From assembly GCF_008642335.1 (NCBI RefSeq), contig NZ_CP029191.1:5642001-5706000 (forward strand): a DNA stretch of 64,000 nt. Reading direction: 5' to 3'. A program made the translations under genes and the position numbers. The notes below the pieces were generated by a model. The model did no database searches and was not told the origin of the DNA. It was given only the letters and a program-made list of their open reading frames with translations. Position 1 is the stretch's first letter. Each line of letters begins with the position of its first letter. Below, one piece after another: positions 52,099 to 60,900 of the stretch. Source of the DNA: Streptomyces venezuelae (GTDB taxonomy: Bacteria > Actinomycetota > Actinomycetes > Streptomycetales > Streptomycetaceae).

Positions 52099-52722
52099 TC
52101 ACCCGTACAGCGAGCGCCCCGCCGGACTGTCCCCCGTAAAGCGCTGACCTGCGGCGATCTCGTCGCCGATCACCCACCAGGCCGTCTCGTCGTCCCGGAA
52201 CGGGAGAGGGTCGACGCGGCTCGTCTCCTCGCGGACGCGCCCGACCTCGCGCTCCAGCCGCTCGAAGCCGGCCTCCTCGCCGTCGTCGCCGAACGCGAAC
52301 TCGTCCAGCAGGCGCTGGAACCGGAGAGTGACGTGCACGAGGGAGGATACGTCCGCGTGGAGTGCCCGCGCGGTCTCCTCGTCGGGGTCGAAGGCGTACA
52401 CCTTCCCGGAAACGGGGTCGAGGACCAGGTGCGCGTTGAGCAGCCAGCCGACGACGGGCCATGCCCCCGCGTCCTCCGCCGCCCCCTCCTCAAGGCCTTC
52501 GAGGTCCTCGACGTCGACGACGTCCCCGGCGAGGGGCAGCAGTCCGGAGTCCTCGTCGGGCACCCGCAGATGAAGCGTCCCGGTGGGAACGCCGACGGTC
52601 TGGAGGAGACGGGCACCCGGCGTGTCCGCGGCCGGGGCGGGAAACGCGGACGCGGGCAGCGTCGCGAGCCGGCCCTCGCCGAAGATGCCGGTGACCGCGG
52701 AGCGGGTGACGTCGAAAAGCAC
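52099..52722 (-). CDS. SUKH-4-like immunity family protein
   Basis: A 207-residue protein that resembles SUKH-4/SMI1-KNR4-type immunity proteins: pattern LATLPASAFPAPAADTPGARLLQTVGVP, VGWLLNAHLVLDPVSGKVYAFDPDEE with breaks, and an acidic surface throughout. These domains usually neutralise toxins in polymorphic toxin systems. No toxin gene is next to it: the upstream neighbour in the same direction is the GH13 alpha-glucosidase, 92 bases away, and the TPR gene lies downstream, so it is an orphan or a guard against foreign toxins. GTG 52722 is supported by GGAG about 8 bases upstream. Assignment is by pattern. Confidence 0.72.
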   Translation of the reverse strand: MLFDVTRSAVTGIFGEGRLATLPASAFPAPAADTPGARLLQTVGVPTGTLHLRVPDEDSGLLPLAGDVVDVEDLEGLEEGAAEDAGAWPVVGWLLNAHLVLDPVSGKVYAFDPDEETARALHADVSSLVHVTLRFQRLLDEFAFGDDGEEAGFERLEREVGRVREETSRVDPLPFRDDETAWWVIGDEIAAGQRFTGDSPAGRSLYG

Positions 52723-52814
52723 TGCCGGAACTCCGTCTGGATCATGGGGGAGGGGCGGTTGCGCCCTCCTCCTCATGGTCCCCGAACCCCCGCCCGGCCG
52801 ACAAACGACGCCTC

Positions 52815-54377
52815 TCAGGCCCGCAGCCAGACCGCGGTGTCCCGCGGCAACCGCCCCCGCGGGGACAAGGGACCGCTGGCCAGCAGCAGTTCGGTGTCCG
52901 CGGGCAGCGCCGCGTCGCCGGGCCCGAAGTTGACCAGGCAGATCAGCGTGGCGCCGTCCCGCTCGCAGGTGCGTGCGAAGGACAGCACGCCGGGCTCGTC
53001 GGCGCGCAGCCTGCGCAGCGGTCCCGCGTCGGAGAAGGAGCGCCGCAGCCGCAGCGCCGTCCGGTACAGGGAGAGCATCGAGTCCGGGTCGCGGTCCTGG
53101 GAGTCGGCCGCGTACGCGGACCAGTCCGGCGGCACGGGCAGCCAGCTCCGCTCCGGGGCGCCGTCCCACGGCAGCGGCACCCGGCAGCCGTCCCTGCCCG
53201 GGTCGACGCCGCCCGACCGCGCGTGCATCGGGTCCTGGACGCGGTCCCGCGGGATGTCCGCCTCCGGCAGTCCGAGCTCCTCGCCCTGGTAGAGGTAGAG
53301 CGAGCCGGGGAGCGCCAGGGTGAGGAGCGCCGCGGCCCGCGCCCTGCGCGTGCCGAGGGCCAGGTCGGTGGGGACGCCGAACCGTTTGCGTTCGAAGGCG
53401 AAGCCGGTGTCCTCGGCCCGCCCGTAGCGCGTGACCGTGCGGGTCACGTCGTGGTTGGCGAGGACCCAGGTGGCGGGGGCGCCGACCGGGGCGTGCGTGG
53501 TCAGGGTCAGGTCGATGGACTCCCAGAGCTGCGTCGGGTCCCATGGCCGGGACAGGAAGTCGAAGTTGAAGGCGGTGTGCAGCTCGTCCGGGCGCAGGTA
53601 GCGGGCGAAGCGCTCCGCGTCCGGCAGCCAGATCTCGCCGATGAGCGCGGCGCCGTACTCGTCGGCGATCCGCCGCCAGGAGCGGTAGATGTCGTGCAGT
53701 TCGGGCCGGTCGTGGAAGGGGTGCGGGCGGGCCGGATCCATGGAGGGCAGTCCGTCCGCCTTGGCGAGGAGCGCCGCCGAGTCGATGCGTACGCCCGCCG
53801 CGCCGCGCTCGAACCAGAAGCGCAGCACGTCCTCGTGTTCCTGCCGGACTCTCGGGTGGGCCCAGTTGAGGTCGGGCTGTTCGGGTGCGAACAGGTGGAG
53901 GTACCACTCGCCGTCCTCCGTGCGGGACCACGGCACCCCGCCGAACTCGCCGACCCAGTCGTTGGGCGGCTCCGGCGAGTGCGGCCGGAAGTGGAACAGC
54001 TCCCGTTCCGGGGACCCCGGCCCGGCCGCCAGCGCCGCCTTGAACCATTCGTGCTGGTCGGACACGTGGTTCGGCACGATGTCCACGATGCAGCGCAGGC
54101 CGAGCTCCCGGGCCTCGGCGATCAGCTTCTCGGCCTCGCCGAGGCTGCCGAACGCCGGGTCGATGGTGCGGTAGTCCGCGACGTCGTAGCCGCCGTCGGC
54201 CATGGGTGACAGGTACCAGGGGGTGAACCACAGGGCGTCCACGCCCAGTTCGGCCAGATAGGGGAGACGGGCCCGGACTCCGGCGAGGTCGCCGGTGCCG
54301 TCGCCGTTCCCGTCCGCGAAGGAACGGACGTACACCTGATAGATGGCAGCGCTGCGCCACCACTCCGTGCTGGGCAA
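52815..54377 (-). CDS. GH13 alpha-glucosidase (oligo-glucosidase type)
   Basis: A 520-residue cytoplasmic GH13 enzyme without signal peptide. The N-terminal WWRSAAIYQVYVRSFADGNGDG is in the oligo-1,6/alpha-glucosidase pattern, and the catalytic triad is D199 in GVRIDSAAL, E248 in LIGEIW and D310 in LANHDVTR. It should hydrolyse imported alpha-gluco-oligosaccharides to glucose. TTG 54377 has AAAGGA upstream and is the last gene of a sugar transport operon (two permeases and a binding protein upstream, 57 bases). The neighbouring secreted GH87-like enzyme suggests alpha-1,3-linked oligosaccharides as substrates; the enzyme itself does not show linkage preference by motif. Confidence 0.9.
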   Translation of the reverse strand: MPSTEWWRSAAIYQVYVRSFADGNGDGTGDLAGVRARLPYLAELGVDALWFTPWYLSPMADGGYDVADYRTIDPAFGSLGEAEKLIAEARELGLRCIVDIVPNHVSDQHEWFKAALAAGPGSPERELFHFRPHSPEPPNDWVGEFGGVPWSRTEDGEWYLHLFAPEQPDLNWAHPRVRQEHEDVLRFWFERGAAGVRIDSAALLAKADGLPSMDPARPHPFHDRPELHDIYRSWRRIADEYGAALIGEIWLPDAERFARYLRPDELHTAFNFDFLSRPWDPTQLWESIDLTLTTHAPVGAPATWVLANHDVTRTVTRYGRAEDTGFAFERKRFGVPTDLALGTRRARAAALLTLALPGSLYLYQGEELGLPEADIPRDRVQDPMHARSGGVDPGRDGCRVPLPWDGAPERSWLPVPPDWSAYAADSQDRDPDSMLSLYRTALRLRRSFSDAGPLRRLRADEPGVLSFARTCERDGATLICLVNFGPGDAALPADTELLLASGPLSPRGRLPRDTAVWLRA

Positions 54378-54434
54378 GGGGAGTCCTTTCGTACGTGCTC
54401 CGAAGACGTGCTGCGGGGAGCTGCTGCGGAGAGC

Positions 54435-55316
54435 TCAGCCCTTGAGGCTGCCGGCGCCGAGCCCGGCGATGATGTGGCGCTGGAAGACGAGGAAGAGGGC
54501 GACCAGCGGCAGGGAGGCCATGACGAGCCCGGCCACCAGGCTGTTGAGCGGGGTGTCCTGGGCGACGCGCTGGAGGAACACGCTCAGCGGTTGCCGTGCC
54601 GGGTCGGGCAGCACGAGCAGCGGCCAGAGGAAGTCCTTCCACGCCGTGACGATGGAGAGGATGGAGACCACGGCGATGATCGGTCGGGCCAGTGGGAGCA
54701 CCACGCGCCACATGGTCGTCACGGGCCCCGCGCCGTCGACCTTCGCCGCGTCGAGGAGCTCGTCGGGGATCCGGTCGAAGAAGTTCTTCAGGATGTAGAT
54801 GTTGAACGCGTTGGCGGCCGCGGGCAGCCACACCGCGCTGGGGCTGTTGATCAGGTTGCGGTTGAACAGCGGGACGTCGACGACGGTGAGGTAGACCGGC
54901 ACGAGGAGCGCGGTGGCGGGCATCATCAGCGTCACGAGCATCAGGCCGAGCACCACGTTGCCGAACCGGGGGCGCAGCTTCGACAGGGCGTACGCGGCCG
55001 GGATCTGCACCGCGAGTTGCACCAGCCAGGCCCCGCCGGCCAGGACGACCGTGTTGAGGAAGTAGCGGGAGAGGTCCATCTCCCGCCACGCCTTCGCGTA
55101 GTTCTCGGGGTGCCAGCTCTCGGGGACGTACGTGGGCGGGTTCCGCGCCAGCTCGGTGGAGGACTTCATGGCGCCGGTCGCCGCCCAGTACAGGGGCACG
55201 ATGAAGGCGACCGTGAAGAGGAGGAGCGCGAGGGCGAGGACCGACCAGTAGATCAGCCGTCCCTTGCGCGTCTTCAGGACGGCGGGGCGGACGAGGGTGC
55301 GCGTCGAGGCGGACAT
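54435..55316 (-). CDS. Carbohydrate ABC transporter permease (MalG type)
   Basis: A 293-residue inner-membrane permease with six hydrophobic segments and the EAA-loop motif ELLDAAKVDGAGPVTTMWRVVLPLARP (in segments), which contacts the ATPase. No ATPase gene is in the window; Streptomyces usually share one MsiK-type ATPase among such transporters. It is 3 bases after the stop of the MalF-type permease. The C-terminus (IIAGLGAGSLKG) is typical for MalG. Sugar specificity is not encoded here. Confidence 0.92.
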   Translation of the reverse strand: MSASTRTLVRPAVLKTRKGRLIYWSVLALALLLFTVAFIVPLYWAATGAMKSSTELARNPPTYVPESWHPENYAKAWREMDLSRYFLNTVVLAGGAWLVQLAVQIPAAYALSKLRPRFGNVVLGLMLVTLMMPATALLVPVYLTVVDVPLFNRNLINSPSAVWLPAAANAFNIYILKNFFDRIPDELLDAAKVDGAGPVTTMWRVVLPLARPIIAVVSILSIVTAWKDFLWPLLVLPDPARQPLSVFLQRVAQDTPLNSLVAGLVMASLPLVALFLVFQRHIIAGLGAGSLKG

Positions 55317-55319
55317 CGC

Positions 55320-56273
55320 TCACTCCTTGGCGGCGCGGGTGACCCGCAGATAGAGGGCGGAGAAGACGCCCAGGGCGATCAGGAGCAGCAGGCTCAGTGC
55401 GCTGGCGGTGCCGAAGTCGTTGTAGACGAAGGCGTACCGGTAGACGAGGAACATTACGGTCACCGTGGAGTCCTCGGGGCCGCCGCCCGTCATGACGTAC
55501 GGCTCGGTGAAGACCTGCATCGTCGCGACGATCTGGAGCAGCAGCAGGACGAGCAGCACGAACCGGGTCTGCGGGATCGTGACGTGGCGCAGCCGCTGCC
55601 ACACGTTGGCACCGTCCAGCTCCGCCGCTTCGTACAGCTCGCCGGGGATGGTCTGGAGCGCGGCCAGGTAGATCAGGGTGGTGGTGCCCATGTTGGCCCA
55701 GGTGGAGACGATGACCAGGGAGATCAGCGAGGTGGACGACGAGTCCAGCCATGCCGATGTCGGCAGGTGGAGCGTGCGGAGGATCTCGTTGAAGAGGCCG
55801 GGGCCGGGGTCGTAGAACCACTTCCACATCAGCGCGACCACGACCGGGGGCAGCATGACGGGCAGATAGACGAGGACCCGGAAGTACGCGCGCGCGTGCC
55901 GGAACTCGTTGAGGAGGACCGCGGTCAGGAACGGCACGGCGAAGCCGAGGACCAGCGCGTACAGGGTGAACAGGCCGGTGTTCTTCCAGGCGGTGAGGAA
56001 CAGCGGGTCGTCGAAGAGCTTCGCGAAGTTGCTCGTGCCGTTCCACGTGTTGCCGGTGGCGAAGTTGACGTCCTGGAAGCCGAGGAGGACGTTGCGGACG
56101 ATCGGCCACCAGGAGAACAGCGCGAAGATCACCACGGCCGCGCTCAGGAATCCGTACGCCGTCACGTTCTCGCGCAGCGCGCGGCGGCGGGCCGCGCGTG
56201 GTCTGCGGGGTGCGGGGGAGGGGGCCGGCGCGACGGCCGTGTCCCGGGCCGGTGTCTTCAGGGACGTGCTCAT
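55320..56273 (-). CDS. Carbohydrate ABC transporter permease (MalF type)
   Basis: A 317-residue permease with six membrane segments after a basic Pro/Ala-rich cytoplasmic tail (about 1-38). The EAA loop is ELYEAAELDGANVWQRLRHVTIPQ (in segments). ATG 56273 overlaps the stop of the binding protein by one base (TGATG), with CAGGAGG not clearly separate, so coupling is likely. It forms the channel with the MalG-type subunit. Confidence 0.92.
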   Translation of the reverse strand: MSTSLKTPARDTAVAPAPSPAPRRPRAARRRALRENVTAYGFLSAAVVIFALFSWWPIVRNVLLGFQDVNFATGNTWNGTSNFAKLFDDPLFLTAWKNTGLFTLYALVLGFAVPFLTAVLLNEFRHARAYFRVLVYLPVMLPPVVVALMWKWFYDPGPGLFNEILRTLHLPTSAWLDSSSTSLISLVIVSTWANMGTTTLIYLAALQTIPGELYEAAELDGANVWQRLRHVTIPQTRFVLLVLLLLQIVATMQVFTEPYVMTGGGPEDSTVTVMFLVYRYAFVYNDFGTASALSLLLLIALGVFSALYLRVTRAAKE

Positions 56274-57658
56274 CAGGAGGCGTCGTAGATCGCGTTGACC
56301 TTGTCCTCGGCGGTGTCGAGCAGGGCGTCGATGTCGGCGTCCTTCTTGGTGAGGACGGACTGCATCGCCGAGTCGAGGACCGCGTAGACCTCCTGGGCCC
56401 TGGGCGGTTCGATCACGCCGGGCACCTTCGGGGCGGAGTCCATGAACGCCTGGTAGTTGCCGGTCGGCATGTTGGCGTTGTCCTTCTTGACCTTCTCGAT
56501 CCGGTCGCGGACGGCGCCTTCGAAGACGTCGGGCACGGTGGGCATCGGGATGCCGACGGGGAGCTCGGCGTCGGCGTAGTCGGCGACGTTCTTCTCGATG
56601 ACGTCGGGGTTGAGGTAGCGCCACTGGATCCACTTGACGCCGGCCTTGATCTTCGCCGGGGACGCCTTGGGGTTGAACATGTAGCCCTCGCCGCCGAGCA
56701 GCGTGGCCTTCGCGTCGGGTACGGGGGCGAGTGCGTAGTCCTCGTACTTCCCGCCGAACTGCTTGGCGATGACGGTGATGTTGTCGGCGGCGGCGACGTA
56801 CATGCCGAGCTTGCCGGAGCCCATCATCCGCTGGACGTCCTCGACCTGGAGCAGCTGCTTGCTGCCCATCGATCCGTCCTTCCAGCGCATGTCGTGGAGG
56901 TCCTGGAAGGTGGCCTTGCCCTCGGGCGTGTTGAACGCGGCCTTCCACTTGCCGTCGCTCTCGGCCGCGATCCGGCCGCCGCGGGAGTACAGCTCCGCGG
57001 TGTAGTGCCAGCCGCCCTGGTTGTTCTTGGAGAAGTCGGCGTAGCCCACGGTGTTGTCGCCGAGCGCGGCGATCTTCTTGGCCGCCTTGCGGACGTCCGC
57101 CCACGTCTTCGGCGGCTGGTCGGGATCGAGGCCGGCCTTCTCGAACAGGGCGCGGTTGTAGATGAGGCCCATCGAGTAGTTCGACGTCGGCAGGCCGTAC
57201 TGGTGGCCCTCCTCGTCCTGGAAGATCTTCATCAGCGGGTCCTGGAGGTCGCCGCGGCGCGGCATGTCCTTGACGGCGTCCGTGATGTCCGCTGCCTGTT
57301 TCTTCTCGATCAGGGACCGGGTGTCGGTGAAGTAGACGTAGAAGACGTCCTCCAGCTTGCCGCCCGCGAGCTTCGCGTTGAACGTCTTCGGGTCCATGAA
57401 GCCCTCGTGGGGCACGATGTCGATGTCCGGGTTGGCCTTCTCGAACTGCTGCACGTGCTTGTCGTAGAGCTTGCGCTCGAAGGCCTGGGTCTTGGGCGGC
57501 TGTCCGTTGACGTCGAGCGTCACCTTGCCGCCGGAATCCGATTCGGCGCCGTCGCTGCTCGTGCCGCACGCGGTGAGCGCGATCAACGCGAGGACGGTCG
57601 CGGTGGCGAGCGGGAGCGTGCGGCCGCTGCGGCCGCGTGGGCTGCTCGTGGATGACAT
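56273..57658 (-). CDS. Sugar-binding lipoprotein of the ABC transporter
   Basis: A 461-residue extracellular solute-binding lipoprotein (family 1). The signal has a lipobox LTACG around residue 30, and the binding domain follows (NPDIDIVPHEGF, YGLPTSNYSMGLIYNRALFEKAGL in two parts, NPKASPAKIKAGVKWIQW). It delivers a sugar to the MalF/MalG permeases. ATG 57658 is chosen because GGAGGGGG lies about 8 bases upstream; upstream in-frame start 57751 is less likely. It is divergent from the GH87-like gene with a 259-base shared upstream region, so both are probably co-regulated. Specificity for alpha-1,3-gluco-oligosaccharides is inference from that enzyme. Confidence 0.92.
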   Translation of the reverse strand: MSSTSSPRGRSGRTLPLATATVLALIALTACGTSSDGAESDSGGKVTLDVNGQPPKTQAFERKLYDKHVQQFEKANPDIDIVPHEGFMDPKTFNAKLAGGKLEDVFYVYFTDTRSLIEKKQAADITDAVKDMPRRGDLQDPLMKIFQDEEGHQYGLPTSNYSMGLIYNRALFEKAGLDPDQPPKTWADVRKAAKKIAALGDNTVGYADFSKNNQGGWHYTAELYSRGGRIAAESDGKWKAAFNTPEGKATFQDLHDMRWKDGSMGSKQLLQVEDVQRMMGSGKLGMYVAAADNITVIAKQFGGKYEDYALAPVPDAKATLLGGEGYMFNPKASPAKIKAGVKWIQWRYLNPDVIEKNVADYADAELPVGIPMPTVPDVFEGAVRDRIEKVKKDNANMPTGNYQAFMDSAPKVPGVIEPPRAQEVYAVLDSAMQSVLTKKDADIDALLDTAEDKVNAIYDAS

Positions 57659-57720
57659 CGGGAGACCCCCTCCGGGTCGTGCTGTACGTCCGTGCTGTGG
57701 GTGCCGGGCCGTGCGGCGCA

Positions 57721-57751
57721 TACATAACCACCGACGCAACCGGGCACGCAA
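57721..57751 (-). promoter_or_regulatory. Candidate promoter/operator of the sugar transport operon
   Basis: On the minus strand TTGCGT (57751-57746) and TATGTA (57726-57721) are spaced 19 bases, a fair promoter, and place transcription start about 55 bases before the binding-protein gene. Two TTGCGT strings (57751-57746, 57739-57734) lie there, and a third TTGCGTG on the plus strand at 57884-57890 near the GH87 start. Similar CTTGC strings precede the LacI gene, so these may be its half-sites. Confidence 0.4.
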
Positions 57752-57883
57752 TAACTTGAGCAGAGATTGAAAAAAGTTGATTGATGTGTGGAGGGCAGCG
57801 CGATGCGCGGTGTCACGACTTCCGCTTCGGCTGTAGTCAACTCGACAGTTCTCTGCAATTCTCCCACTGCTTCACGCCAGAAG

Positions 57884-57890
57884 TTGCGTG
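57884..57890 (+). promoter_or_regulatory. Possible LacI half-site before the GH87-like gene
   Basis: TTGCGTG lies 28 bases upstream of the GH87-like start and repeats the strings found on the opposite strand at 57733-57751 and the CTTGC repeats before the LacI gene. A single heptamer is weak evidence on its own. Confidence 0.3.
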
Positions 57891-57917
57891 CTCGACCGTG
57901 AGGGAGACACACACGTC

Positions 57918-60900
57918 ATGAAACGCATCAGAGACGCACGGGCCCGAAGACCACACAGGTGGTGGCGGCCCTTCGCCGCCGCTCTCACCGCGGCGCTGCT
58001 GCTCCTCGGCCTGCCCGCCCTGCCCGCGGTCGCGGCGGGCGGTCCCGACCTGGCCGCGGGCAAGCCGGCCAGGGCGAGCAGCGCCAAGGCGGAGTACGGC
58101 GCCGCGCACATCACCGACGGCAACGCGGGCACGTACTGGGAGAGTGCGTCGTCCGACCTGCCGCAGTGGGTCCAGGTCGACCTCGGCCGCGGCACCCGCG
58201 TCGACGAGGTCGTCCTCAAGCTGCCCCCGGCCTGGGAGGCCCGCAAGCAGACCCTGTCCGTGCAGGGCAGCGCCGACGGCAGCGGCTTCGGCACCCTCGC
58301 CGCGTCCGAGGCCCGCTCCTTCGAGCCCGGCTCCGGCAACACGGTGACGATCCGCTTCCCGTCCGCGCAGACCCGTTACGTACGGGTGCACATCACCGCC
58401 AACACCGGCTGGCCCGCCGCCCAGCTCTCCGAACTGCGGGTGCACGCGGCCGCCGACGCCTCGGTGAACCTGGCGCTCGGCAAGACCCTCAAGGCGAGCA
58501 GCCACACGCAGGACTACGCCGCCGCCCACGCCAACGACGGCAACCGCGCCACGTACTGGGAGAGCGAGAACAGCAAGCTCCCGCAGTGGATCCAGGCCGA
58601 CCTCGGCAGCTCGGCGCGGATCGACGAGGTGGTCCTGCGCGTGCCCGACGCCTGGGGCGACCGCAGCCAGACCCTCAAGGTCCAGGGCAGCACGGACGGC
58701 TCGGACTTCACCGACCTGACCGCGTCGAAGGAGTACGCCTTCACCAAGGCCTCGGAACACTCCGCGACCCTCGCCCTCGACACCGTCACCACCCGCTACG
58801 TCCGCGTCCTGATCACCGCGAACACCGCGCAGCCCGCGGGCCAGCTGTCCGAGCTGGAGATCTACGGCCCGGCGGGCGGCGACATGCAGGCGCCCACCGC
58901 GCCGAAGAACCTCGCCCTCACCGAGCCGGAGCCCGGCCGGATCAGGCTCGCCTGGGACGCCTCCGACGACGACAAGGGCGTGACCGCGTACGACGTCTAC
59001 GCCAACGGGGAGCTGCTCACCAGCCTCGCCGGCGACGTGCGCACGTACACCGACACGCGCCCCGTCAGCGCCACCGTCACGTACTACGTGCGCGCCCGCG
59101 ACGCGGCGGGGAATGCCTCCGCCAACAGCAACTCCGTGACCCGCAAGGGCGATTCCGGCGACACCCAGGCACCGACCGCGCCCACGCATCTCACGTTCAG
59201 CCAGCCCTCAAGCGGTGAGATCAAGCTGACGTGGGGCGCGTCGAACGACAACGTGAAGGTCACGGCGTACGACGTGTACGCGGACGGCAAGCTCCTGAAG
59301 TCCGTGGCCGGTGACGTGACGACGTACACCGACACCCGTCCCGCGAACGTCACCGTCTCCTACACGGTCCGCGCCCGTGACGCGGCGGGGAACGTCTCGG
59401 CGCACAGCAACACCGTGACGCGCCCCGGCGGCGGCAACAAGAACCTGGCCGAGGGCAAGCCGATCGCCGCTTCCTCGGTGATCCACACCTTCGTCGCCGA
59501 GAACGCCAACGACGGACAGACGTCCACCTACTGGGAGGGCGCCGCGGGCAGCTACCCCAACACCCTGACCGTCAAGCTCGGCGCCAACGCCGACGTCGAC
59601 GCGGTCGTCGTCAAGCTCAACCCCGACGCCGGATGGGGCGCCCGCACCCAGAAGGTGCAGGTCCTCGGCCGGGAGCAGAAGGCCGCCGACGTCACCTCGC
59701 TGGTGGCGGAGAAGGAGTACTCCTTCAGTCCGTCCGGCAACCAGAACACCGTCACCATCCCCGTCTCCGCCAAGGTCGCCGACGTACGCCTGCGGTTCAC
59801 CGCGAACAGCGGCGCCACGGCAGGACAGGTCGCCGAGTTCCAGGTCATGGGCGCCCCCGCGGCCAACCCCGACCTGGAGATCACCAAGCTGTCGTACGCC
59901 CCCGCGGCGCCGACCGAGACCGACGAGCTGACCCTGACCGCGACCGTGCGCAACCGCGGCACCGAGGCGTCGACGGCCACGGACGCCGTCTTCCGGCTCG
60001 GCGGCGCCAAGGCGGGCACGGCGTCCGTGGGCGCGCTCGGCGCGGGCGAGTCGACGACGGTGAGCGCCAAGACGGGCGCGCGCGACGCGGGCTCGTACCC
60101 CTTCAGCGCGGAGGTGGACACCAAGAACGAGGTGATCGAACAGGACGAGGGAAACAACACCTACACCGGTACCAGTCCGCTGGTGGTCAAGCCGGTCGAC
60201 TCCTCCGACCTGGTGGCGTCGCCGGTCAGCTGGACGCCGTCCGCGCCCTCCAAGGGCAAAGAGGTCACCTTCAGTGTCGCCCTCAAGAACCAGGGCACCA
60301 AGGCGTCAGCGTCCGGCGCGCACGGCATCAAGCTCATCCTCCAGGATGACAAGGGCGCCACAGTGAAGACCCTCACCGGCGAGCACAACGGCGTGATCGG
60401 CGCGGGTGACACCACGGCGCCGGTCAAGCTCGGCACCTGGACCGCGGGGGACGGCCGCTTCACGATCAGAACCGTCATCGCCGACGACGCCAACGAACTG
60501 CCGGTCAAGCGCGAGAACAACACCACCACGCACTCGCTGTTCGTCGGCCGCGGCGCCGACATGCCCTACGACACCTACGAGGCGGAGGACGGCGTCCTCG
60601 CGGGCGGTGCGAAGACCGTCGGCCCCAACCGCACCGTCGGCGACCTGGCCGGCGAGGCCTCCGGCCGCAAGGCCGTCACGCTGAACTCGACCGGCGAGTC
60701 CGTGGAGTTCACCGCCAAGCAGGACACCAACACCCTGGTCACCCGCTTCTCCATCCCGGACGCCCCGGGCGGCGGAGGCACCCAGGCCACCCTGAACGTC
60801 TACGTGGACGGCGTCTTCCGCAAGGCCATCGACCTCACCTCCAAGTACGCCTGGCTGTACGGGGACGAGGCCTCGCCCGGCAACTCGCCGGGAGCCGGCC

